A stretch of DNA of 13,190 nucleotides from Chelonobacter sp006228105 (lineage in GTDB: Bacteria; Pseudomonadota; Gammaproteobacteria; Enterobacterales; Pasteurellaceae): NCBI RefSeq assembly GCF_006228105.1, contig NZ_VDHH01000085.1; one strand, given 5' to 3'. The notes beneath the pieces are model-generated. The model saw nothing but the letters and a program-made list of their open reading frames with translations. It was not told the DNA's origin and made no database searches. Below are positions 1 through 7,380 of the stretch, piece by piece; the first letter of the stretch is position 1; each line of letters starts with the position of its first letter. A program made the position numbers and the translations under genes.

Positions 1-765
1 GACAATCGTCAACATCATGAAGATAAACGCCTGCAAAATAACCACCAAAATATGGAAAATTGCCCAAGCCACATGCATGAAGATACCTAGACCACCGATA
101 ACATAGCCGGCAGAATAGGTCAGTGCGATCAAGATAAAAATCAATTCACCGGCATACAGATTGCCGAACAACCGTAAACCAAGTGAAACCGGTTTGGCTA
201 ATAATGTTACAGTTTCCAATAGGAAGTTGACCGGAATAAAAATAGGGTGGTTGAAAGGGTGCATTGTGTATTCTTTGACCAAACCACCGAAACCTTTGGA
301 TTTTATTGTGTAGATAATAATCAAAAAGAATACGGCAATTGACATACCGAAGGTGATATTCATATCAGCCGTTGGTACTGCACGCAGATACTCAAAACCC
401 ATTGCATGAGCAATTTGTGGTAAATAGTCGACCGGAACAATATCCAAAGTATTCATTAACAACACCCAGACAAATACGGTCAAACCCAACGGTCCGATCA
501 CATTGCGACTGCCGTGGAAATTCTCTTTGACCATTCCGTCAACCCATTCGACCAGCATTTCAACCGCACATTGCAATTTTCCCGGCACACCACTGGTCGC
601 TTTTTTAGCGACTTTACTGAAAATAAAGATAAACAGTAATCCGGTGACGACCGAGAAAAATAAGGAATCGATATTAACCGACCAAAAACCTTCACCGTGG
701 GTGAGAAATGAGAGATGATGTTGAATATATCCAATAGAAGTTTGGGATGAACCTTCGGCAGCCAT
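1..765 (-). CDS. atpB: F-type ATP synthase F0 subunit a (3' end cut by window edge)
   Basis: Subunit a of the membrane F0 sector. It forms the two proton half-channels next to the c-ring and couples proton flow to rotation and ATP synthesis. The visible 255 residues begin MAAEGSSQTS and run off the left edge; family members are usually about 262-270 residues, so only a few C-terminal residues are missing. The hallmark helix LAKPVSLGLRLFGN (about residues 189-202) carries the essential arginine, here R198. AGELIF (205-210) has the conserved glutamate, and HVAWAIFH (231-238) the late polar helix. Several hydrophobic membrane segments are evident. The start has an AGGA ribosome-binding site 7 bases upstream and lies 8 bp after the atpI stop, so the two are co-transcribed; atpE and the rest of the operon should follow beyond the edge. 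Confidence 0.97.
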   Translation of the reverse strand, partial: MAAEGSSQTSIGYIQHHLSFLTHGEGFWSVNIDSLFFSVVTGLLFIFIFSKVAKKATSGVPGKLQCAVEMLVEWVDGMVKENFHGSRNVIGPLGLTVFVWVLLMNTLDIVPVDYLPQIAHAMGFEYLRAVPTADMNITFGMSIAVFFLIIIYTIKSKGFGGLVKEYTMHPFNHPIFIPVNFLLETVTLLAKPVSLGLRLFGNLYAGELIFILIALTYSAGYVIGGLGIFMHVAWAIFHILVVILQAFIFMMLTIV

Positions 766-773
766 ACAATTTC

Positions 774-1181
774 CTACTTCGTAAGTGAGTTGATTTTACT
801 TTCTGTGTGCTTTTGCAATACAAAAGGTAAAAGATTATTAAGCAATATTAAACCAAAATAGCCGGCAAAAAACGCTAGCGGCGTTAGATCAATGTTAATA
901 AAAACCAGCAATAATAAAATAATAGTTAAAACTATTTTAATTCCTTCCCCTTGATACAGCGCTTTTAACTTATGTTCCGGTTGCAAATTTGCACGCAGAT
1001 AAAATACATAAACAACCAGTACCAGCTGCGGCAGCCAACCGATCAAAGCGCCCAATAAAAACGGGAAGGAGAATGCGGGTTGTAACAATCCGATTAACGC
1101 ATAAACAATCAAGATTAATGCCAGTTCGATAATAAACGCTTTATGATAAAGTTTTCTGTTTCTATCCAATACTGCTGACAT
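774..1181 (-). CDS. atpI: ATP synthase accessory protein I
   Basis: Small membrane protein encoded first in the atp operon. In other bacteria AtpI assists assembly or stability of the c-ring and is not part of the finished enzyme; that role is family knowledge. The 135-residue protein has four hydrophobic segments at about residues 15-33, 37-62, 82-97 and 100-121, with a charged region (EHKLKALYQGEGIK) between the second and third, as in other AtpI/UncI proteins. The length is close to the usual 125-135. The ATG is preceded by TAGGA at good spacing. It sits between rsmG (246 bp upstream, with a good promoter in the gap) and atpB (8 bp downstream). AtpI sequences diverge fast, so position and topology carry much of the identification. 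Confidence 0.92.
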   Translation of the reverse strand: MSAVLDRNRKLYHKAFIIELALILIVYALIGLLQPAFSFPFLLGALIGWLPQLVLVVYVFYLRANLQPEHKLKALYQGEGIKIVLTIILLLLVFINIDLTPLAFFAGYFGLILLNNLLPFVLQKHTESKINSLTK

Positions 1182-1289
1182 CTGATTTCCTATTCACCAA
1201 AATCATCTTTTTATTGTTTAGGTGAAGTTATGCCTAGTGTTAAAAACTACCTAAAACGGGGTAATCTCCGCGCTAACAAAACAGATTAA

Positions 1290-1317
1290 ATTATACGGTC
1301 AGATTTAATTATTGCAA
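1290..1317 (-). promoter_or_regulatory. sigma70-type promoter for the atp operon
   Basis: On the minus strand a -35 hexamer TTGCAA (1317-1312) is followed after 16 bp by a perfect -10 TATAAT (1295-1290). It lies in the 246-bp rsmG-atpI gap and points at atpI, which would give a leader of about 100 nt. The atp genes could therefore be transcribed independently of mnmG-rsmG. Predicted by consensus only. Confidence 0.6.
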
Positions 1318-1427
1318 CGATTAAAGCCGTTAAAAATGTTATTCAGTTAACATTTATTAAAATTTTTTTACTTTTTTATCACAATAAAATATGGATTGCT
1401 ATTTTTCACTCAATACTGAAACCTAAT

Positions 1428-2060
1428 TTATTGTTTATCCGTCTTGGACAAAATCACTAAATGCCTTTCGCCGACCAGTTCCGGCACAACCAATTTTATC
1501 TTTTGCTGTAACTGAAATTGCAGATCCAATTGCTGTAATTCGTCCGAATGATAAATTCCTTTCAAAGCATAAAAATGCCCAGATTGATCAAGCAAATGCT
1601 GACACCATTCAGTCATATCCTTTAACGAAGCAAATGCACGGCTGAGTACCCCGTCAAACCGCACTTCGGGTTGATATTGCTCCACTCGGCTTTGAATTGG
1701 CGTTACGTTAGTCAACCCTAACTGACGAATCACCTGGCGGATAAAGGTAATTCGCTTGCCTAAACTGTCTAACAAAAAATAGTGCTGATCGGGGTTAATA
1801 ATGGCCAACGGAATCCCTGGCAGCCCGGGACCGGTGCCGACATCAATAAAACGTTTGCCTTGTAAATAAGGACTCACCACCAGGCTATCCAGAATATGTT
1901 TAATCAACATCTCGTGCGGATCCCGCACTGAAGTCAGGTTATAAGCCTTATTCCATTTATCCAATAATTCGACAAAGGCCACCAGCTGCTGTTTTTGCTG
2001 ATCGGTGAGCGAAAGTGCGGTTTGCGCCAATAATTGATCTAATCGGTTATACAATGTCAT
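1428..2060 (-). CDS. rsmG: 16S rRNA (guanine-527-N7)-methyltransferase
   Basis: RsmG (GidB) uses S-adenosylmethionine to methylate N7 of G527 in the 530 loop of 16S rRNA; in other bacteria its loss gives low-level streptomycin resistance. The 210-residue protein matches the family length (E. coli 207). The Rossmann-fold SAM-binding motif FIDVGTGPGLPGIPLA is at about residues 71-86. Upstream lies NLTSVRDPHEMLIKHILDSL (41-60), typical of GidB. Its start overlaps the mnmG stop by four bases (ATGA), so it is translationally coupled to mnmG; a GGTGA lies just ahead of the ATG. Two uptake-signal 9-mers lie inside the gene. The stop is followed by an AT-rich gap before atpI. Confidence 0.97.
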   Translation of the reverse strand: MTLYNRLDQLLAQTALSLTDQQKQQLVAFVELLDKWNKAYNLTSVRDPHEMLIKHILDSLVVSPYLQGKRFIDVGTGPGLPGIPLAIINPDQHYFLLDSLGKRITFIRQVIRQLGLTNVTPIQSRVEQYQPEVRFDGVLSRAFASLKDMTEWCQHLLDQSGHFYALKGIYHSDELQQLDLQFQLQQKIKLVVPELVGERHLVILSKTDKQ

Positions 2061-3949
2061 TCATCACCACGTTTTAGCATGCCTTGCTTTTTTAAGTTAA
2101 CCAGCAAAATCGAGATGGCTGCCGGCGTGACGCCTGAAATCCGTGATGCCTGTCCGATGGATACCGGACGATGCTGGATCAGTTTTAACCGCACTTCATT
2201 GGATAGTCCGCTGACTTTATCGTAATCAAACTCCACTGGAATCGCCGTGCTTTCATGCCGTTTATGCCGTGCAATTTCTTCATGTTGATGTTCAATATAG
2301 CCTTGATATTTGATTGAAATTTCCACCTGTTCTGCGGCTTCGACGTCGGCACATGCCGGTGCGAAAGCCGAAAGTGCGGTCAGTTTTTTATAATCCACTT
2401 CCGGGCGGCGCAACAGATCTTCACCACTGGCTTCACGGGTTAATGGCGTATTCAAAATACTATTCACTTCCGCTAAATGCGCTGATTGCGTGTGAATCCA
2501 AATTTGGCGCAGCCGCTGTTGTTCTTGTGCAATATTTTCCAATTTTTGATTAAAACGTGTCCAACGCGCTTCATCAATTAACCCCAATTCTCTGGCAATC
2601 GGAGTTAAACGCAAATCGGCATTGTCTTCTCGCAGCAACAGACGGTATTCGGCACGGGAGGTAAATACCCGATACGGCTCTTTGGTACCCAACGTGCAAA
2701 GGTCATCAACTAATACCCCCAAATAGGCTTGATCACGGCGCGGATACCAAGCCGGTTTTTGTTGTACAAATAAGCCTGCGTTGATCCCGGCTAACAAACC
2801 TTGCGCCGCCGCCTCTTCATAACCGGTGGTACCGTTGATCTGTCCGGCAAAAAATAAACCGTTGATCGCTTTGGTTTCCAACGATGGTTTCAGATCGCGC
2901 GGATCAAAATAATCATATTCGATCGCATAACCCGGCTTCATAATCCGGGCTTTTTCCAAGCCTTTCATTGAATTGACGATCCCCATTTGCACATCAAACG
3001 GTAAACTGGTTGAGATCCCGTTCGGGTAGATCTCATTGCTGGTCAAACCTTCCGGTTCTAAATAGATCTGATGGCTGTTACGCTCGGCAAAGCGCATCAC
3101 TTTATCTTCGATCGACGGGCAATAACGCGGACCGATCCCTTCGATCACGCCCGCATACATCGGGCTGCGATCTAAATTAGCCCGAATTAGATCATGGGCT
3201 TTTTCATTGGTATGGGTGATGTAGCACGGAATCTGACGGGGATGTTGATCCACTGATCCCATAAAAGAGAATACCGGCAATACTGAATCACCGTGTTGTT
3301 TTTCCAATACTGAAAAGTCAATCGTGCGTGCATCCAGTCGTGGCGGAGTGCCGGTTTTCAGCCGATCAACCCGCAAATTCAGTTCGCGCAAGCGATCAGC
3401 CAACATGATCGACGCCGGATCACCGGCTCGACCACCGACATAATTCTGCATACCAATGTGGATCTTACCGGCTAAAAAAGTACCGGCGGTCAGGATCACC
3501 GAGCGGGCATGGAACGTTAGTCCCATTTTGGTTTTTACACCGCTGACACGATCTTGATCTAAGATAATATCGATCACTTCTTGCTGAAAAATATCTAAAT
3601 TTTCTTGATTTTCCAGTGCGATCCTAACGGCCTGGCGATATAAAACCCGATCTGCTTGGGCACGGGTTGCGCGCACTGCCGGACCTTTACTACTGTTTAA
3701 CGTCCGAAATTGGATCCCAGCTTGATCCGCTGCGATTGCCATCAATCCACCCATCGCATCGATCTCTTTCACCAAATGTCCTTTGCCGATCCCACCGATT
3801 GCAGGATTGCAAGACATTTGTCCTAGCGTATCAACATTGTGGGTTAATAATAGTGTTTTTAATCCCATTCTAGCAGGTGCAAGCGCTGCTTCGGTACCTG
3901 CGTGACCACCGCCAACGACGATCACATCATAACTGTCAGTATAAATCAT
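2057..3949 (-). CDS. mnmG: tRNA uridine-34 carboxymethylaminomethyl-modifying enzyme, FAD subunit
   Basis: MnmG (GidA) works with the GTPase MnmE to put the carboxymethylaminomethyl (or aminomethyl) group on C5 of wobble uridine 34 in several tRNAs, using FAD and a folate one-carbon donor. The 630-residue length equals the family norm (E. coli 629). The dinucleotide-binding motif VVGGGHAGTEAA is at 11-22, MSCNPAIGGIGKGH at 45-58, KTGTPPRLD at 198-206, and PRYCPSIEDK at 274-283 with the conserved cysteine at 277. A second flavin-contact stretch FAGQINGTTGYEEAAAQG lies near 368-385. The start follows AAGG in the oriC-proximal gap. The first gene left of oriC, transcribed away from it, exactly as in E. 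coli. Its 5' 1.1 kb is unusually rich in GATC (32 sites). Confidence 0.98.
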   Translation of the reverse strand: MIYTDSYDVIVVGGGHAGTEAALAPARMGLKTLLLTHNVDTLGQMSCNPAIGGIGKGHLVKEIDAMGGLMAIAADQAGIQFRTLNSSKGPAVRATRAQADRVLYRQAVRIALENQENLDIFQQEVIDIILDQDRVSGVKTKMGLTFHARSVILTAGTFLAGKIHIGMQNYVGGRAGDPASIMLADRLRELNLRVDRLKTGTPPRLDARTIDFSVLEKQHGDSVLPVFSFMGSVDQHPRQIPCYITHTNEKAHDLIRANLDRSPMYAGVIEGIGPRYCPSIEDKVMRFAERNSHQIYLEPEGLTSNEIYPNGISTSLPFDVQMGIVNSMKGLEKARIMKPGYAIEYDYFDPRDLKPSLETKAINGLFFAGQINGTTGYEEAAAQGLLAGINAGLFVQQKPAWYPRRDQAYLGVLVDDLCTLGTKEPYRVFTSRAEYRLLLREDNADLRLTPIARELGLIDEARWTRFNQKLENIAQEQQRLRQIWIHTQSAHLAEVNSILNTPLTREASGEDLLRRPEVDYKKLTALSAFAPACADVEAAEQVEISIKYQGYIEHQHEEIARHKRHESTAIPVEFDYDKVSGLSNEVRLKLIQHRPVSIGQASRISGVTPAAISILLVNLKKQGMLKRGDE

Positions 3950-4015
3950 AAAAAGCCTTGTTGATTTTGAGAACGATCGATGGATTCTGATCTATCGATT
4001 GTAAAATTGCGGGTT

Positions 4016-4043
4016 ATTCTACTGAATTTAGTCGGATCGTTAA
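4016..4043 (-). promoter_or_regulatory. candidate mnmG promoter at the left edge of oriC
   Basis: On the minus strand TTAACG (4043-4038), a 16-bp spacer and TAGAAT (4021-4016) make a reasonable sigma70 promoter about 65 bp ahead of mnmG. In E. coli gidA transcription starting beside oriC affects origin opening, so this placement is expected. The -35 hexamer is only a moderate match. Confidence 0.4.
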
Positions 4044-4104
4044 AGGAAATTTATCGTCACGATCCGCGATCTAAAACAGCGGTGTGAGAAAAGATCGTGA
4101 GCTA

Positions 4105-4190
4105 TTAAATAAAGATCTTTTTATATATAAAGATCTTATTATTGTTATTATTAGGAGAGCTTGATCTTGTGAATAAGATCCTTTTTTTGT
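4105..4190. other. AT-rich duplex-unwinding element with 13-mer-like repeats
   Basis: GATC-led 13-mers similar to the E. coli pattern GATCTnTTnTTTT occur at 4114-4126 (GATCTTTTTATAT), 4132-4144 (GATCTTATTATTG) and 4163-4175 (GATCTTGTGAATA), with a fourth, GATCCTTTTTTTG, at 4177-4189. The stretch TTATTATTAGGA (4145-4156) resembles the right 13-mer of E. coli. AAGATCTT copies at 4112-4119 and 4130-4137 flank a TTTATATATAAA core, making the segment nearly palindromic. This is where strand opening would be expected. Confidence 0.75.
4168..4176 (-). promoter_or_regulatory. DnaA box, one mismatch
   Basis: TGTGAATAA on the plus strand reads TTATTCACA on the minus, one base away from TTATCCACA. It overlaps the right end of the unwinding region, where weaker DnaA sites are common. 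Confidence 0.5.
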
Positions 4191-4255
4191 TTTAAAATAA
4201 GATCTTGCGATCCTTTGGTAGCTGTAGAGAAGATCGTGTTTTGTTCAAAATTTGT

Positions 4256-4264
4256 TGTGGATAA
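4256..4264 (-). promoter_or_regulatory. DnaA box, perfect consensus
   Basis: TGTGGATAA on the plus strand is an exact TTATCCACA on the minus. Its orientation and its place beside the AT-rich region match box R1 of E. coli oriC. Confidence 0.9.
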
Positions 4265-4273
4265 AAAGTGTTT

Positions 4274-4282
4274 TTACCCACA
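4274..4282 (+). promoter_or_regulatory. DnaA box, one mismatch
   Basis: TTACCCACA differs from TTATCCACA only at the fourth base. It faces the perfect box at 4256-4264 across a 9-bp gap, giving a convergent pair. Confidence 0.55.
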
Positions 4283-4345
4283 GGTAAAGTTGGCATTAAT
4301 TTTATTCAAGTAAATAAAACAGCTTTTAAACAGATTTGATCTAAG

Positions 4346-4354
4346 TTATCCACA
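4346..4354 (+). promoter_or_regulatory. DnaA box, perfect consensus
   Basis: Exact TTATCCACA close to the mioC side, matching box R4 of E. coli in sequence, orientation and position. The arms AAAACAGCT (4316-4324) and AGCTGTTTT (4354-4362) bracket this stretch. Confidence 0.9.
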
Positions 4355-4384
4355 GCTGTTTTTTTTAAAGTTTTTGATAAATTT

Positions 4385-4846
4385 TCAATCTAAACATGAT
4401 TTGCTCAGTTGATCGTATAAATTTGGCAGCCACTCGCCAGCTTGTTGATCATGATCGAGGCTTTGTAGCACATCAATTTTCAACGAGAGGCAACGTTTTT
4501 TTGCCTGTTTGTTTTGCAGGATCCGTTCGACTTTGTCAACCGCAAAACAAAAAGTATCATAATCTGAGTTACCGAGTCCGATAACTGAAAAATGCAGTTG
4601 ATTAAGTTGATCAACTTCATTTTCGATATGTTCAAACAATGGGTATAAATTATCCGGTAATTCCCCGGCGCCGTGGGTAGAGGTGATGATCAGCCATTCA
4701 CGATAATCTTGTATGGCTTGCCAATCAGGACCGTGCAAAAGTGCGGTTTTGTAACCTTGTTGTTGTAATTGATCTTCACAGTATTCTGCTAAATATTCAG
4801 CGCTGCCTAAGGTACTGCCGCTGATGATACAAATCGTATTTTTCAT
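4385..4846 (-). CDS. mioC: flavodoxin-like FMN-binding protein MioC
   Basis: MioC is a small FMN protein of the flavodoxin fold; in E. coli it has been linked to electron supply for biotin synthase. This 153-residue copy (E. coli 147) shows the FMN phosphate loop SGSTLGSAE (9-17), the second loop TSTHGAGELPDN (55-66) and GLGNSDYDTFC (90-100) at the isoalloxazine side. The start ATGAAAAAT follows AGGA by 5-6 bases. It lies 19 bp after the trkH stop, so the two are probably one transcript, and that transcript would run into oriC. In E. coli mioC has its own DnaA-repressed promoter; with so short a gap to trkH no separate promoter is obvious here. It holds seven GATC sites and one uptake-signal 9-mer (4739-4747). 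Confidence 0.95.
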   Translation of the reverse strand: MKNTICIISGSTLGSAEYLAEYCEDQLQQQGYKTALLHGPDWQAIQDYREWLIITSTHGAGELPDNLYPLFEHIENEVDQLNQLHFSVIGLGNSDYDTFCFAVDKVERILQNKQAKKRCLSLKIDVLQSLDHDQQAGEWLPNLYDQLSKSCLD

Positions 4847-4865
4847 AATATTCCTGGTTAAACTA

Positions 4866-6341
4866 TTACATTTTCCAATATCTCGGAAACAGTAGTACCA
4901 ACATTGTGGTAATTTCTAATCGTCCTAACAACATACCGATCGACATCAGCCACTTCGCTGCTTCCGGAATGGTCGCAAAATTACCGCTTGGTCCGACGGT
5001 AGGACCCAGCCCCGGCCCGACATTACCGATTGCGGTTGCAGCACTGCTGAGGGCGTCTAGTGCGTTCATTCCGCTGATGGCCAGTAATACGCTGAGCAGA
5101 AAGATACTGATGAAATAACAAAATATGAAGGTAATTATCGCAAATAAAGTGTTATTTTGTACTTTTTTACCGTTATATTGCAGCAAATGTACACTGTTCG
5201 GATGAACTAATGTTTGAATTTGAATTTTTAACAAACTGAAAATAATTTGAAAACGGAAAATTTTAATCCCACCGGCAGTCGATCCGGAACAGCCGCCGAT
5301 CAAAAAAGCAAATGCAAAAATGATTGTGGTAGCGCTAGTCCAGGTATCAAAATTGACTAAGGTAAAACCACTGGTAGATAAGATATTGATTAACGAGAAA
5401 AAACTGAAACGTAAACTGTCATTAAAATTAAAAATATGCTGCTGGTAAAGGTATCCGGTTAAAAATAAACCGGTGACCACAATAAACAGCGTAAAACCGA
5501 CAATTTGTTGGTTATAGGCGATAATTTTAAAATTTCGTTTTTGTGCGGCTTGTAAAAACAGTAAAAAAGGCAATGATCCTAAAAACATAAACAATGCACA
5601 AACCCACTGTGCGGCATTGGAGAAATCGGCCAGCCCGGCATCGCGGGTGGAAAAACCACCGGTGGAGAGCGCAGCAAAAGTATGATTGATGGCATCAAAA
5701 AAAGACATTCCGCTCAACATAAAAGCAACAATGGATAAAATTGTCAGCAAAATATAGATTCGAATGATATTTTTAGCGATATCCTTCGTATGCGGGGTGC
5801 TTTTTTCCGACCAATCGGAGGATTCACTGCGGAACAAGGTCATACCGCCGACGTTTAAAAAGGGTAAAATTGCCACCGCCATCACGATCATCCCCAATCC
5901 ACCAATCCATTGCAATGTGGAGCGCCACATCAACAAACTTGGCGCGGTGTTATTCAAATTGCTTAAGACACTGGAACCGGTGGTGGTTAAGCCGGACATC
6001 GTTTCAAAATAAGCATCTGTCAAAGAGATATGTTTAATAAAAATAAACGGTAAGGCACTAAAAAGCCCGACAGTCACCCAAATTAAGGTGGTCATCAGCA
6101 ACATATCTTTTACCCGAAGTGCCATATTACTCGGTTTTTTCCAAGTCAACAGAAACGAAAAGAACAGAATGATGACAAATGATTGGCTGAATTCAGCTAA
6201 TCCGTCACCGTTGGTGACAAGTGCGGTAATGATTGGTAACAGCAATAAATAGGCAATTTTATTCAGTACTGAACCTAGTGTGTAAAGGATAAAGGCTGAA
6301 TTAAACATAATGAGGTTTATCGATTGGCTGAGATTTGTCAT
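4866..6341 (-). CDS. trkH: Trk system potassium uptake protein TrkH
   Basis: Inner-membrane pore subunit of the Trk K+ uptake system, gated by the cytoplasmic NAD/ATP-binding TrkA ring. The 491 residues (E. coli 483) contain four membrane-pore-membrane repeats with their filter segments visible: LTTTGSS (118-124), LSTGGFST (225-232), LSTSGFT (321-327) and GNVGPGLG (439-446). The LIGGCSGSTAGGIK stretch (347-360) is the conserved gating-loop region. The C-terminus GRLEITTMLVLLFPRYW matches the family. The chosen ATG has only a weak upstream GGCG; a second ATG eleven codons in (M12, at 6308) is possible and would still keep the first membrane helix. On the minus strand a TATAAA (6408-6403) is the best -10 seen, without a good -35. 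trkA is absent here but commonly follows rsmB, which starts at the right edge. Confidence 0.96.
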   Translation of the reverse strand: MTNLSQSINLIMFNSAFILYTLGSVLNKIAYLLLLPIITALVTNGDGLAEFSQSFVIILFFSFLLTWKKPSNMALRVKDMLLMTTLIWVTVGLFSALPFIFIKHISLTDAYFETMSGLTTTGSSVLSNLNNTAPSLLMWRSTLQWIGGLGMIVMAVAILPFLNVGGMTLFRSESSDWSEKSTPHTKDIAKNIIRIYILLTILSIVAFMLSGMSFFDAINHTFAALSTGGFSTRDAGLADFSNAAQWVCALFMFLGSLPFLLFLQAAQKRNFKIIAYNQQIVGFTLFIVVTGLFLTGYLYQQHIFNFNDSLRFSFFSLINILSTSGFTLVNFDTWTSATTIIFAFAFLIGGCSGSTAGGIKIFRFQIIFSLLKIQIQTLVHPNSVHLLQYNGKKVQNNTLFAIITFIFCYFISIFLLSVLLAISGMNALDALSSAATAIGNVGPGLGPTVGPSGNFATIPEAAKWLMSIGMLLGRLEITTMLVLLFPRYWKM

Positions 6342-6412
6342 AGATTACGCCAACGAATCAGAAAAGCAAATTTATTGGTTTAAGTGATATGACAAATCAA
6401 TTTTTATAGAAG

Positions 6413-6561
6413 TGTAGTGATCCACTAATTTCAAAATGCGGTAACGAATGTGAAAGATTATGTAATATAATTACACCCGTCCGCGCCGCTACAATAATGG
6501 CTTACCGCCCGTTTTTACAAAAATAACTTATTCGGGGCTGTTGAATTAGTGGATCACTACA
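6413..6561. repeat. 149-bp element with inverted-repeat ends and nested hairpins
   Basis: The left end TGTAGTGATCCACTAATT (6413-6430) is repeated inverted and exact at 6544-6561; the match continues as TTCAA / TCAA with one extra T on the left. Inside, GCGGTAA (6438-6444) is inverted as TTACCGC (6502-6508), and TGTAAT-ATA-ATTACA (6461-6475) forms a third hairpin. No open reading frame is present. The size and ends suit a non-autonomous transposable element (MITE) or an insertion-sequence remnant; a structured regulatory or terminator element between fic and trkH is the alternative. I see no target-site duplication directly outside the repeats. Confidence 0.6.
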
Positions 6562-6595
6562 ATCCGCACCTAGCCGCACTCAATTAGATTAAATG

Positions 6596-7336
6596 TTAAT
6601 TGCTTAAAATTGCAATATATCGTTCTAACTCTGCTATCTCATAACCCGCCACCAACGATAGAAATTCCGTTGGTTGTTGCTGGTGGTGGTAGTCATCGAA
6701 ACATTGATAGTATTTTGCTCTGTCGCTGAATTTGATATCAATCGGTAAATAACCGCACTTCATCAATTCAAAATTCAACAATAGCCGTCCTGTGCGTCCG
6801 TTGCCGTCGATAAACGGGTGAATGCTTTCAAAGGCTAAATGCAGCCATGCTATCGCTTCTATCGGGTGCCGGTGCTGTAGTTTGTCGGCATAATCGGCAA
6901 GTAATGCGCCCATTTGTTCGGCGATTAAGTGCGGTTGTGTCGGTTCATTGTCTGCGCCCATGATTCGCACCGGAACACGCCTATACGCGCCTTTATTTTC
7001 TGCGTCGTTCATCAGCACCAGCGAATGAATCTCTTTAATGGTGCGCTCGGTCAATGGTTCACGGATTGCCACCAGCTCAAACAGATAATTAAAAGCGTCT
7101 TTGTAGCCGATAACTTCTAAATGCTCTCTGATAGGTTTTTCAGCAATGGTGATACCGTCACGCAAAATTAAAGCGGTTTCCCGTAGTGTCAGCGTGTTGC
7201 CCTCAATAGCATTTGAGTTGTAGGAAGATTCGATAATAAATTCTTCTTGCAGCCGTTTTAATTCTGCTGCACTCAAGGGGCGCAATGTAGATAATTGATT
7301 TTTTAACTCGTCAATGCGTTGTAGTTGATCTGCCAT
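6596..7336 (-). CDS. Fic domain protein, probable AMP transferase with N-terminal inhibitory motif
   Basis: Fic enzymes usually transfer AMP from ATP to hydroxyl groups of target proteins. The complete core motif HPFIDGNGRTGR lies at 173-184 with catalytic H173, the phosphate-binding loop and R184. The flap region before it (GAYRRVPVRIMGA, about 116-128) positions the target chain. SNAIEGN at 41-47 fits the inhibitory pattern (S/T)xxxE(G/N), with E45 expected to block ATP; this makes it a class II, self-restrained Fic, so no separate antitoxin gene is required. At 246 residues it lacks the extra C-terminal winged-helix domain of many Fic proteins. AGG lies about 9 bases before the ATG. Two exact uptake signals (6752-6760, 6927-6935) suggest long residence in the family. 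Its target cannot be told from sequence. Confidence 0.9.
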   Translation of the reverse strand: MADQLQRIDELKNQLSTLRPLSAAELKRLQEEFIIESSYNSNAIEGNTLTLRETALILRDGITIAEKPIREHLEVIGYKDAFNYLFELVAIREPLTERTIKEIHSLVLMNDAENKGAYRRVPVRIMGADNEPTQPHLIAEQMGALLADYADKLQHRHPIEAIAWLHLAFESIHPFIDGNGRTGRLLLNFELMKCGYLPIDIKFSDRAKYYQCFDDYHHQQQPTEFLSLVAGYEIAELERYIAILSN

Positions 7337-7380
7337 TTTATTAGCCTAGCCATGCTCAATTATTAAGGTTTATATACTCA

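Larger units (their letters stand above)
3950..4384. other. oriC: chromosomal replication origin, oriC
   Basis: The 435-bp gene-free gap between mnmG and mioC has the architecture of an enterobacterial-type origin. Left to right it holds a candidate mnmG promoter, an AT-rich unwinding region with GATC-initiated 13-mers (about 4105-4190), and a DnaA-box region (about 4168-4354). Two boxes are perfect (4256-4264 minus, 4346-4354 plus) and two have one mismatch (4168-4176, 4274-4282). It has 14 GATC sites where fewer than 2 are expected, pointing to Dam/SeqA control of re-initiation. E. coli oriC also begins with a TGTGGATAA box and ends with TTATCCACA near mioC. The minimal origin is probably about 4100-4360; exact limits cannot be set by eye. 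No clear consensus IHF site was recognised. Confidence 0.93.

Noticed and set aside
1334..1355. Perfect 8-bp inverted repeat AAATGTTA/TAACATTT in the rsmG-atpI gap, considered as the rsmG terminator
   Set aside because: The stem is almost all A/T, lies about 70 bp beyond the rsmG stop and has only a short T run on the minus strand. In an AT-rich gap this is weak evidence.
6535..6561. Right end of the 149-bp element as the terminus of a named insertion sequence
   Set aside because: The string GGGGCTGTTG looks like a transposon end, but I cannot assign a family from memory and no transposase fragment is present in the window.
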